Shown: positions 45,701 through 57,700 of the stretch, piece by piece
How the letters are laid out: each line of letters begins with the position of its first letter
Numbering within the stretch: position 1 is the stretch's first letter
Assembly: GCA_963678675.1 (NCBI GenBank)
Contig: OY783192.1
Coordinates: 33,821,250-33,885,249, forward strand
DNA from: Xiphydria camelus
Taxonomy: Eukaryota > Arthropoda > Insecta > Hymenoptera > Xiphydriidae
Length of the DNA stretch: 64,000 nt
Reading direction: 5' to 3'
Notes under the pieces: generated by a model
Seen by the model: the letters and a program-made list of their open reading frames with translations, nothing else
Databases searched by the model: none
What the model was told of the DNA's origin: nothing
Made by a program: the position numbers and the translations under genes

Positions 45701-48700
45701 CGTTTAATTTCAAAAACTTGTTAACGATATGTGACAGTCGTTTGAGTCTGGATATAAAGAAAAAAGAACCACATCCTTCTCTTCTTTCTATAAACAACTG
45801 AATCTCTTATTTTCTCGTCAATTTTTCACGCTGATTCCATTTACTAAACGTCACTGCAAATGTTTACAACATCCGATGGAACACTTTTGATCGTAAGAAA
45901 TAACTCACAGCGAAGTTACTATTTTCCATCAATAGAATTCCTAAAGCTTCCGCGTGTTCGTTGCCGATTCTCCCGGAACTTCTATTCCACCGTGTTATCT
46001 AACAACGTCACACAAGTGTTTCATACACGTAATCAAAATTCCTCCGATTAACTCTCACTGCAGATGGTTGCTTCCTCTTTACCTTGCGAACAGAAGAAGA
46101 AGCAACGGCACTCGCGGAGAAAATCTACGCCGACGTCTACGGAGGACTCGCTCGACATAGCTCTACGATACGACACGTCCGGGACCGCGCTGCGAAATGC
46201 AACGAATAGAAATTGCACGATCGCGAGGAGCTCGGCTATAAAGTTCCGATTGTCGCGCAACGCACGTGCGCTCGACGCTGTATACGAAATGGGTCGTTAT
46301 TGACGACAATAATAAAGAGCGAAGACCGTATGTACGCGACGCGGACATGAAGCGTGTCCCGAGCCGCGCTCTTCGTGCTATCGCACGTGGCCGTTTCAGA
46401 TAAGTCCGTATCTCTCGATGATATATAGTACAGATTTCCACGGTTATATCGTCGAACGTGCGAGAAATCTTGATTCATCGAACTTCTTCCTCCGCGATCT
46501 TTCCTCGCGTGTACTTTCTTCCCTTCGAGAGGAGCGAGTCTTCGAGTGCCATGCACTATAGAACGTCCGCGGTCAATAATACCCAAGCGAAAAGAAACTA
46601 TCGTTGACCTGGGAATTAAAATAATGTTATTAACATATTGGAACTTCCACAGAGTCAACATTGTGAATACTACGAGTATTGCTGCTTTTGCCAAGCCGAG
46701 CGTAACTCGTGTGGCTATCACGCGGAAGCCAAGAGTAGTAATACTCGCAGCATGAGTATTATTACGGCTTAAAAGAGTTAGGGGTCGTCCATTAATCACG
46801 TGAGGTCCGAAGGGGGAGGGGGGTGTTCGGCAAAAATCACGAAATATCATAAGGGGGGGGGGTTGTAATGAGATATCACGTGTATTTATTTTTTCGTTGA
46901 GCGCGCGATTTCTAAACAACCTGCAACCTTAATGTCTGGACATTTTTATCACGGTCCTTAATTTTCCAGAATTAAATTAGATTATACTTACTAGTAATTA
47001 AAGATAATATTCTAAAATTTTTAAGATACTTTTTGTACTAAGAGAATACACGTGATTTGGGGGGGGGGGGTTGTGTTAGTCTTAAACCTCACCACGTATC
47101 ACCAGGGGGGAGGGAGGGGTTAAAAAATGCTAAAAAGCCTCACGTGATTAATGGACGACCCCTTACTAAATAAACTTGGCAATTAAAATAAATAACGATA
47201 TAATTTAGGGTACTTTTGGACTCTCAATTCCTTCCTTGTAGTACTTTGTTTTCCGTTAAAACTTCTAGTTACCTCGTAATCATTTACAGCATGTTGTTTT
47301 AACAATTCAGGGTCATTACGCGTGCGGCAACGTGACACGTCACGAAATGTTATCTGGGTTACGGTGTCATTTATTGTGGACACGATTGTACAGTCGGAAG
47401 TCGAAGTAGTCTGCTGTTAAAATGAGAGCACAAATGTATGAAAAAGAGAACTAATATTCGGCATAAAAAGAAATTGGACATGGTAGAAGTATCGGGCCAA
47501 CCGGATGTACGCCAGATTCGTGTAAACACCAAACCAACACTTTCGATAATAAATGTATCAGTGTAATGCTATACATCGCAAACGAGAGGGAAAGAGAGAC
47601 ACACGCTTTATATAGGCTTGAATCATTCGGGTCATTCGCGCGGAACCATAGCCGCATGGGAAGGGCGAGTTTAATGACTACGGGCACTGTGCAACTCGTC
47701 CTCGAATACATTTGATACCGTTAACTTCATCGCACGTTTCTATCAGTAACAGAAATCGTGCAAATAACTTAACGACGGGGAAAGTTTTCGGCAATTAATT
47801 GCGCAATTCTCGACCAGGGATACGTTCGGGAACGGTAACTCGAGAGAGGCATGGCAAGAAACTTGCGATCCTTCGTAATACTGCCTGGTCCAGCGGGACG
47901 AAATAGTTTCCGACTAATTGTCGTAAAAGCCTGTAATCAGTCACGTGAGGTCAACAAGTACACTTCAAAGAAGCAATCTATCGAAGGACGCGTTGAGACA
48001 CAGAAAGTCGTTAATTAGAATGTTTAGCAAGAGCTTGATAAGCGAAATAAAATTATCATCGATCCAGCGATTAGAATATTGCGCGATATTAAAATTACTA
48101 CATCTCAACCACGTCAATGTAAAAAACAACAGTGATATCGTCAATGCAGTAAAAGTCTCGCAATTTTAGCAATAAAATTACGGCCGACTATAATCTTAGA
48201 CATTTCAGCAATATTTTATTTGGTCAACGATATCCTCCCATAGACTTTCTACAGTCTGTATACCTGCGCTTACGATTAAGACTCCCCACTCTGCGGTAAC
48301 TTGTACGCATGGAGTCCCGAGTGAGCGAAGGCCAGGGTAATTTCTATGAGTAGACCCAAGGCAAAAGCGGATCGCGAGCGCGTAGTTTATCAGGTGTACA
48401 TTGATGCAACGAGACATTGAACTCATTAGAGCCGCTACTTGGATGCGAGGTTTTTTCAACAACCAAGATGAATTGCTAAAACTTGCTTCGCACAGATGGA
48501 TACACCATAAGGCATGATTTACATCGAATGTTAACTTTACGCTCGCAGATTTATCGTGGCCTCACACACACAGGAAGCCTGAGAATTCTTAAGGATTATT
48601 TCTCTAGTTTATCGAAAGTTTTTCATCGCTTCTATTGGTTAAGCGTAAAAAAGTAGAAGTTGCCTATGAATTAGGGAATTCCTTGGTAACCGCTCTCCGT

Positions 48701-51700
48701 GTTTCCTGTCAAAATAGGTACCCTCTAGCCATGGCCATCGAGTATGAATCATCTCTGACTCGATACGCCGAGGCCTGCGTGAACCCGACCATTCACCGAG
48801 GATAAGCCGATTCCACGTGACACATCACACCTGTCTTCGTAAGTCCTCTTTCGAAAGTACTAACTAGCTCTAATGGAAATAATTAACGAGTTCTTGAAAC
48901 GCTAACAATAAACTAAATAAAACAAATGCGTACAACATTTCACGACTAGAGTCTCCGGAAAATCACGAACCACGAGAATAAAGAAGACTACTAAGAAGCT
49001 ATGCGAGCAATTAAGCAAACGTTTCGCAATATTTACTTCGAATCAGGGGAAGAAGTAATAAATCTGCTGCCAGCACCGAGTAAAGGCAAAAGTATTCCCT
49101 GTCCATTATACCATCCAATTAACTGCGTCAGACGTACTCACTTCGTTTGTTTCGCCAGAGCAGCCTGTCGTCGACGGTGCACAGCTTCGTTACGTATGAT
49201 GCTACGTATCTCACGGCCGCCCGAAGACGAGGTTTCGTCGTCCGAAGTTCTAGGAGTCTCGTCGGTCGACGACGGCAGTGTTTGCTTCAAGCGCGACTTA
49301 AAGGTTGCACCTTCGTCGGGCGTTCTAATATTATCAGTGATGTCAACCTCGCTGTTGCTCGTCGGCAATGCGTACGACTGCTGCTTCAGTGTACTCGCGC
49401 CTCTGTAACTAGTTACCGAACCGACGCCATCGACGTTGTCGATCCGGCGATCGTCCTCGCTGCGACGCTCCTTCCGCTCCCTCTTCTCCCGACGAAGGTT
49501 TCTCGCGCCGCTCTTCGAGCTCCCCTCGAAGCTCGTCGCGTCTTCCAGTTGCTTGCTCTTCGTCGTGGAGGCTTCCACGTCGAGGAGAACTTTGGCGAGA
49601 TTGGTGTTCGCGTTTCTGTTGCGTCGTAACGACAGTCTCTCGAACGGCTTGCTCGGCTCGCAGTGCGAATCGGCGACGTCCGACTTCTGCGAAGAATCGG
49701 CCTTGAGAATCGAGCGCGGATACGCGTCGGAATTCTCGGAGACCGGCTGCTGCTCCTCGGACTCTCTCTTAAGTACGGACTTCAGAAGTTTGAAGCCTTC
49801 GAGCTCCGGTGTCTTCGGCCTGGTCGTCGCGAACGTTTGCGCGTTTGGCGGCTTCAGGATGCTCTTCAGCTGATCCGAATGGCCGGATATCACAGACTTG
49901 GGGATAGTTTGCGCGTTCGGTGCGCGTTCCTGATCGTTCGGTGTGTCTGTAAAAGTTAACGAGTCGGTTATTCGGAAGTTAATTAATCAGGGCTCAATTT
50001 AGATCACGCAATGACTTTGATAGTCTAAAAAAAGAATTACTTAAAATTGTATGCCATAATTCGAATTGCTTCCCTATACGTAATAACATTATGCGATGTA
50101 CAACTCGGTCAAATATTTGCAAATTTTGCGCTTAAATGGGGTTGCATAGTGTAATTGAAATCGATGATGTTTCGCGTTAGTTTAACACTAAACATACCGG
50201 TACTTTACACCGACCTATTCTTACCATGAGGGGTCATTTGACCCCTTATGAAATAAATGTTTATTTTCAGAAAGAAATTCCTAATTTATTAAAGGAAATA
50301 ATTTGCAACATAATTTATGATTTCTAATAAAATAATCAAACACATATTTTTATTTCTGTAAGCAAAATAATCAATTAATTCCTTCTTTTACAGATAGTTG
50401 GTTTCTCCTTCGCACATTTCCCGCAGACAAATCTTTTACACATTATACAAGTTTGAATTGTATTATTGCCTGTGCACAATCTTACTTGACATTTCTTCCA
50501 TGATTGCGAATTATTGTTGGAACTGCTTGGTATTCCTTCTGGTTGGTTTTCTTTTTCTTCTTCGTAAAATTTGTGGTGTTACAGTAAAACAGAAGGCCAA
50601 TTGAATATAACATAAATTGTCACAATGTAATGGAAACTGTCATGTCACTCCTTGTCAAACTTGATTTATTATACGCTCTGATCTTTGCTCTTTGACTCAA
50701 TATACGACTGCATTTCTATTTCGTTTAGCTATAGAGAACTAGCAGTATACTGGGAGGGAGCAGTGCTTGTTTCTCCGATAAGAGTCTTGTTTGTTTGTGC
50801 GATGGACCCGACCCGGCCGTCCAAGTGCTCGCGCCGAAACCAAACACATATATGAGGTTTAGATAAATAGAACCTTCATTTCAGAAGCATATTTGAGTTT
50901 AGAACTAAGGAGAACTGCCGACAAATACGTAAACTTCGTATGGGGTCAAATGACCCCTCGTGGTACGTAAGGTAGGTAAAGAATTTTTCGCTATAAAAAA
51001 TAAGCTACGAGAAAAAGGGAGAGCGAGAAATTGAATAATCAGATGATATAAGAATTTACAGAAAGTCAAATGAACGAAAGAAATAACAATGAATGTACGA
51101 TTTTAAAGTAAATTTTGAAAGGGGTCATTTGACCCCGCTTGGTACGTTTAGTGTTAATTTTATAGTAAAAAGCGCGTCGATTGTAGAATATAGAGCAGAT
51201 AAAAAAAAACATACGCGTCGAATTGAGAACCTCCTCTTTTTTTGAAGGCGATTCAAAATAATCAGTCAGAAATTCAACCCGTAAGCGACACACTAATACG
51301 TTCGACCTTTAAACGTCGTTTCAGGCTTGACCAAATGTGGAATTGGAAACATAAGATTTGGATCACGAGGAACACTTGCCATTCTACTATTCTAATAGTC
51401 ATCTACGGTCGCTCGAAACTCCATTTCTTCCTTATTTGTCGTAACGCATTTGAATGTAGTTTAGCTACGTCATTTAAGTTTACGGTACTGAATCGTGTTA
51501 GTCACGACGTCAAGCCTTCGCGAGAGCATTAAAATGCAACTGTTTACTCGAGAAGATACCTGTTATGGTAATGTTACGACAAGATAAGTGACTTTCGTCA
51601 ATCGAGTAAAAACCAAGGAGTAAATTGCAATTTATGAGTCGAGCAGAGAAACCAGTATTCATTTGCATAAAATTGTGTATAATCTCGCGGATGAAAACAA

Positions 51701-54700
51701 TTATTTTAAATGAAAAGTGAATCTCACCGTAACAAGGAATCCAAAAAGCCAGTACAGGGTGTTACTACAAAAGAATCATCGGGTTTTAAAAATATATATT
51801 TCAGAAATTATTACAGATATAATAGTAAATGACATGTCAATAGAAAGGGAAAATATTCAAGTTTTTGAGCATATCATTACATAATATGTTCAATGTGGGT
51901 TCCTCGCGTCACACGACATACGTCCAAACAATAGTCCAGTTCGGTCCATACACGCTGCAATGTATGTCGATCGATACTTTTAACAGCAGTCGTAATGCGT
52001 TCTCGGAGTTCATCCAGTGTTGTTGGCAATGGTAGTACGTAAACCTTATCTTTAATGCACCCCCAAAGAAAAGAATCGCACAGTGTAAGGTCGGGAGACT
52101 TGGGAGGCCACGCGAGCAATATCAAATCTTGTTCAGCACATCGGCCAATCCATCGTTTGGACGTATGTCGTGTGACGCGAGGAGCTCACATCGAACATTT
52201 GTAATGATATGCTCAAAAACTGGAATATTTTCCCTTTCTATTGACATGTCATTTACTATTATATATTCTGTAATACTTTCTGAAATATATATTTTTTAAA
52301 CCCCCGATGATTCTTTTGTAGTAACCCTGTACTTATAAGCACACTTCCTATCTTTTAATCTTCATTAATATTATAAATTCTATTCTACTGTTCAAATGCC
52401 ACGAATAAGAGAAGGTATATTATTTCTTATAAAATATTGGAAAAGAAATTTATTATCGTCCGATATGAAAGTTTAATAACTGTAAACAACGAAGACCCAC
52501 AAGTGTTGCTCCCAAGGAAGAGATTGCGTTACCAGGAAGGAAGAACAAAGAGGACACCCAGGCTAACGATACTTTGAGGTCAACGTGCCGTGAATAATTT
52601 ATATCTTCCATCGCGCGAGACTCGCCTAGTCTACAATACTTCACGTATCATTAGTCGTATCACGTACCTACTACACGATCTCTTCTTCTACTACTACTAT
52701 AAAAATGTGAATGAAAGATACGTGAAGTCTTCGTCATCGAAATAAAATATTGAAAGTAATGCATGTAAAGAAACAAGTGAAACATTATAAATATTCTGCC
52801 CGAAAAGAGGGAGAGAGGTCACGTAATTCATCGCCGGCAACCTGGACCCGTGGATCCAGAACGCTTCCCAACTCATACCAATGCGTGTCATTATGTACTA
52901 CCAGGAAGCGAGCACACACTTTGACGCGAGTCTTTGACGTGGCTCTTTGAAGCTACGCTGCTCAGCGCTGATTATATTACGATCACAAATAACAACAAAG
53001 AAGATAAATTGATTTGTCCCCACGACACGTTCAATACACCTTAATTAAAGTTTGAAGGTCTATTTTAACTCATTTTTCGTAAAAAGTGCAGAAAGTTCAC
53101 CAAATTTCCCCTTGGCGCAGTAATAAAGCAGCTCAAATAAAAGTATATTCATATTCTCTGATTCGGAAAGGATGAAAGTTCGTATCACGCTAGCAAACAA
53201 AGAACAAAGAGAAAGTCCGTGGAACCGAGATTCAGGAAATACATCTTTATCGAGTGCATCACATACCTAATGTCTCCGCCGTTGAATGACGTCTATTAAG
53301 GACTGCGCTAAACGGAGATATTCGCGACGCCACCTCCACCTCCTCGGAAGTTATCGGCTGCGTTTTGTAGCGACTCGCCGGCCGTCTCCTCTGCGATCTC
53401 TCTTGAGCCTCCGTCGACAATCCGCCGGCCAAAGGAGTGCTCTCCGAGGCGATCTTCTGATTGAACAACCGCACTCTTTCCGCCAAACTCAGCTTGGACG
53501 GGTCGAACTCTTCGTCCGTATTGTTCCCGTTGTCCGCTTTGGCCTCGCTAGACGCGGCTGTAGCGCTGACGCGTTGATTCTGCAGCACCGCCTCCTGCAC
53601 TTCTTGATAGGTCACCGGTTGCGTGGTGAACCTGTCGACCCCTTGAACCTTTCGCTCCCTGTAACGCAGGATGCCACGGGAACCTTTCTGCGGAGCTCGT
53701 CGAACGACGCTCTCCTGCGCGGCGGCTTTTGCTTGCTCCGTCAGCGCTTTAAAATGGGATGCCATTTGAGATACGCTGTTGCTTCGTACGATAGTATTTT
53801 TTTCCTGGTCCAACGATTCGTCCTCTCTGTTGGACTCTTTCTCCTCTCGCTTATCGTTCATCGCTTTGTACTTCACAGAGTCGAGGCTCGGCTCCTTGGC
53901 TTGCATTGCTGTTGACATGGTTGTTGCTGGTTCACTTTCGATTGAGACTAAGCTTGCACTGTTCCCTTTAGATCCCTGATGCGCATCCTTCTTCTCCTTG
54001 AAACTGAAAAGAGAGGAAGACACTTCTGAGTATCTATTTTACACATGTTTAAATTAAATATCTCAAACTCTTCTTACGACGCTATAAATCAGTACGATAT
54101 ATACTTGTTTTAAACAATTTCTTAATTTAAATTGTCTAAAGAACCTGATGCGTTGGAATACATTTGAAATTGGATTTAGATTCAGCATGTTAAAAGTGAT
54201 TCGTCTTATTTAGGAGGCAAATAGAGGTCGAAGTTTATCGGATTTTGTTGAAATAATATCAGCTTTTTGGTAGGTCACTTGAGCCTTGCGCAAAATATCC
54301 CAATTTAATACCAAATTTCTAATTGCACGTATATAGCAACTATCTACCTACATCGATTCTTTGGATACCGGGGATCACCAAGGGATCTATAAATAATTAA
54401 TCGCGAAAGAGAGCGTGCCTGATACTTATTTTAAGGAAAATTTGAAACACTCCTAATATTCGGTGCCATCGATGCCATTCGGTGCAATCGACAATGCAAA
54501 TAAAAAACTGTCAAAATACTAAAACGTAAATGCAGATTTCTCTGCATTTAATTAGAACAGTCAAGTATCGCGCTATAATGATCTACAACACCGATACAAT
54601 TTTAAACGAAGTATGAAATATTCTTGAAAACACAACAAAGACGGACTGATGTTCTATTTATGGGCAACGAGTCAAATTATTGTACGCAGTTTGAAATTTT

Positions 54701-57700
54701 ACGTTTTCTTCCTTTTGAAAGTTAAAATTTAGAATTTCTCAAGACGTTTGTCTACGACGTTATACATAAAACTTTAGGGTTCTAACTTTATTTAAATTCA
54801 CTTACGTCAACTTTGTTTATTTTATAAAATCGGAGCATCAGCTCAGAATAAAAAAATCTTTTAATATATTATTATGTATAATATATAATTTTAAAAGAAT
54901 TAAACCATTATATTTTTCATCACTAGCTAAAATGACACAAAACTAAGTGAATAAACTGATATGCAAAATATGATGGATTAATAAGACATTTCCAGCTTTT
55001 ATTTTGATTTTTTGATTTCTGGAAGTCGCATTTGCTATTTATCGCGAGGAAGAAAAACTTCGACACTCATTTGATGGAAAATTTCAAACATTTTCCTCAT
55101 CCCAAATGCATTTACAGCGTTTTAACTAAGATTTACGACGCGAGTAGAAGATTCGCGAGACGCGGAATAGCGCGAATCGACATTTTTGCATTTAATTACC
55201 ACGGCACACCGTCGCACTTCAACAATTTATCGGGATCGACGCGTTTCCGATCGACGTCTGGAATAATCTTGAAGAAGACACAAACAAAGGCGAGTCGGCA
55301 AGTTTTTTCACGAACAGGAAACCAGGTTGTTGTACACATGCAACTACCTCCGACTCTCCGGTTGCTGCGAGGATTGCTAGGTGATCTATTATTAAACTTG
55401 GCACGAATTCAAGTCTTCACTAAACTTACGCATTACTACCCCTGCCGCGGATATCAACAGATTTGCATATTGATTTCCGAAATCGAGGTCGTCGATTCCT
55501 CGTCGAAATCCGCGACATAACGGATCGGAGTAAAAATAATGAAACTGCACAAAATTAGACGCTTTCCTCGAATCGCCCGACGCGTGTGCCGTTTCCTTGG
55601 TGGAGTGAAAAATAAATGACGTGGAAATAATATTCGGTTATGATAAATTAAAGTCAGAGTCGGGGTGCACTGATTTCTCGAATTCAAGTTTTGCAAAGTA
55701 GACGTCTTTGAAGTGTTGATAAGAAAAGGTGAAAAAATATCCGACAACAATGAATCTCTTGGTTTCCTTAGAATTCACATATTTTAATTTCCACGACTCA
55801 ATTTTGGCTGTTAAGAATCGAATTGTGCGAAAGAGGATGAAATTTTCGTCGAACTGTTAGGCATTTACATTGCTACATCTTCGTTGATGATAATAATAGA
55901 AATTTACTTTTGCCTACGATAAGTTTGCAATAATCCACGGATTAATTCTTGAAATCAATTTCTTTTGTAAAAACATACGACAGAGCAGCAGATGCATCCA
56001 AATGGATAGCGGGGCTGCGCAACGAAATTAAAAACACCTAGTTTCGACGTTTGGAGACGCATCTTGAATAGCGGTACAGTTGGAGCAAAAAGATTAAGTT
56101 TTAGCGGAAGAAGGTATTAAAAGTTTAATGACATTGAAGCGATTTAGTCCAGCATCGGGCAACGTAGCTCCGAAATGTCAAAGGGCTTCCCCCACTCACG
56201 ACAGCAAACTAGTGTTATTCTCCCGGCGTACTTTATACCGACTAATCGAATAGGAGTTCCGGAGAAGCACGAGGAGGAGAATAACGGAAGATCGGCTTAA
56301 GTGGGAGAAGTATTTCGGCATCTCGAGGCTGCATTGCTCAGCTTTGGTTCAGATATCCAGATGACGTCAAAATGCTAGTAGTTAATCACAGCCGTGCAAT
56401 GCTACTTAAAAAAACTCAAATTTAAAGTCGGCCACGCAAAAAGAATCGTCGAAGCAATGGAAAGCAGCTCTGATCTCAATCCCTAAGATTCTCGGCGCAA
56501 CGCCAGACTCAGCCCTTTCCACGACCACCCGCCTAACAGTACATCGGAAATCATCATTCCTTGCACGCTCGTCACGTACTTATAGTTATGTTCACGTACA
56601 TCGCCCCGCATCGGCATCCTTCCACATCGAAGTAGCGACTCACCTTCCGGCCGACTCGAATGACACCGTAGATGCGAGGTACGAGATTTCGTTTTGTCGA
56701 TCGACCGCCGCCGAGTCCTGCCGCGAGTTGCAACTTTTGTTGACGGACAAGAGCTTCCACGCGGGCATTTCCTGGCACGCGTCGCACAAAGAGTTGGACT
56801 CGAGGGACCTGCGTTTATCCAGTATCACCAGCAGTTCCTCCTCCTTCTCTTTGGAATACGCCTGGCCCATCGACTGAGCCCTCTTCCGCAGGAACGAGTC
56901 GTCGGGGTCGTTCGACTCGGTCGTGGCGTTTTCGCTGAAGTTCAAACGCGGTCGTGTCGACGAACACGACGAGGACGACTGCTTCAGGATGGGCCTGACG
57001 TTGGCGTCGCAGTCCGAAAAACTCGCGGAAGGTTTCCCCTGCGCGGAGCGATTCCTGAGCACCGAGAGCTTCTTCGGCGAGGTCACATCGCCATCCGCCG
57101 TTGACTCCTCTTGGGAACTCTTGCGCGAACACTTGAGAATCGTCTTCTTCGGCTTGTCGTCGAGCTCGTCGGACTCCGTGCTGGACTTCTTCTTCAGTAT
57201 CGGTCGAGGCTCCAGCGAGGAGGGGTCGCTCGACGAGGACTCCTCCCTGCTGTGCTTCTTCTTCAATATCGGTCGCACCCCGCCAGAGTTATCCACAACT
57301 TCAGCTCCGCTGGCCGCTGCTTTCATCACCGCTACCGCGATGCTTACGTGGTGGTGGTGATGATGATGATTAGGATGACCGGCGCTGCTCGCTCCGTTCG
57401 CCGACTTCCTCTTCAGGATACCTTGCGGTTCCGGCGAGCCCATTTGACGATCTTCGCTGTCGTCTTCTCGCGATGATTTACGTTTCAGAATGGAAGTCGG
57501 ATGCGGGTCCGGGCTCTGAGCCCGTCTGATGATCTCGTCCAGGGAGGATCTTCTTTGGTTCTTCAGGATCGGCCGGAAGTCCAGGTTACCGCTGTTCTCT
57601 GCGAAGGATACGTCCGGCGAGCAGCTGCGTCGTCGCAGTATCTCGCTCTCGTCCAGGCTGCTGCGTTTCTTTAATATTCCGTGCCTCTTGGAGAGCGGCT

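Noticed and set aside
48205..48462. 85-codon minus-strand frame ending ESLWEDIVDQIKYC
   Set aside because: Looks like it could be a decayed mobile-element fragment, but no family was recognised and no element ends are visible, so it is not called.
55032..55520. 162-codon plus-strand frame in a supervillin intron
   Set aside because: No recognisable family, low-complexity stretches, and no promoter or splice context; probably chance in a CpG-richer stretch.
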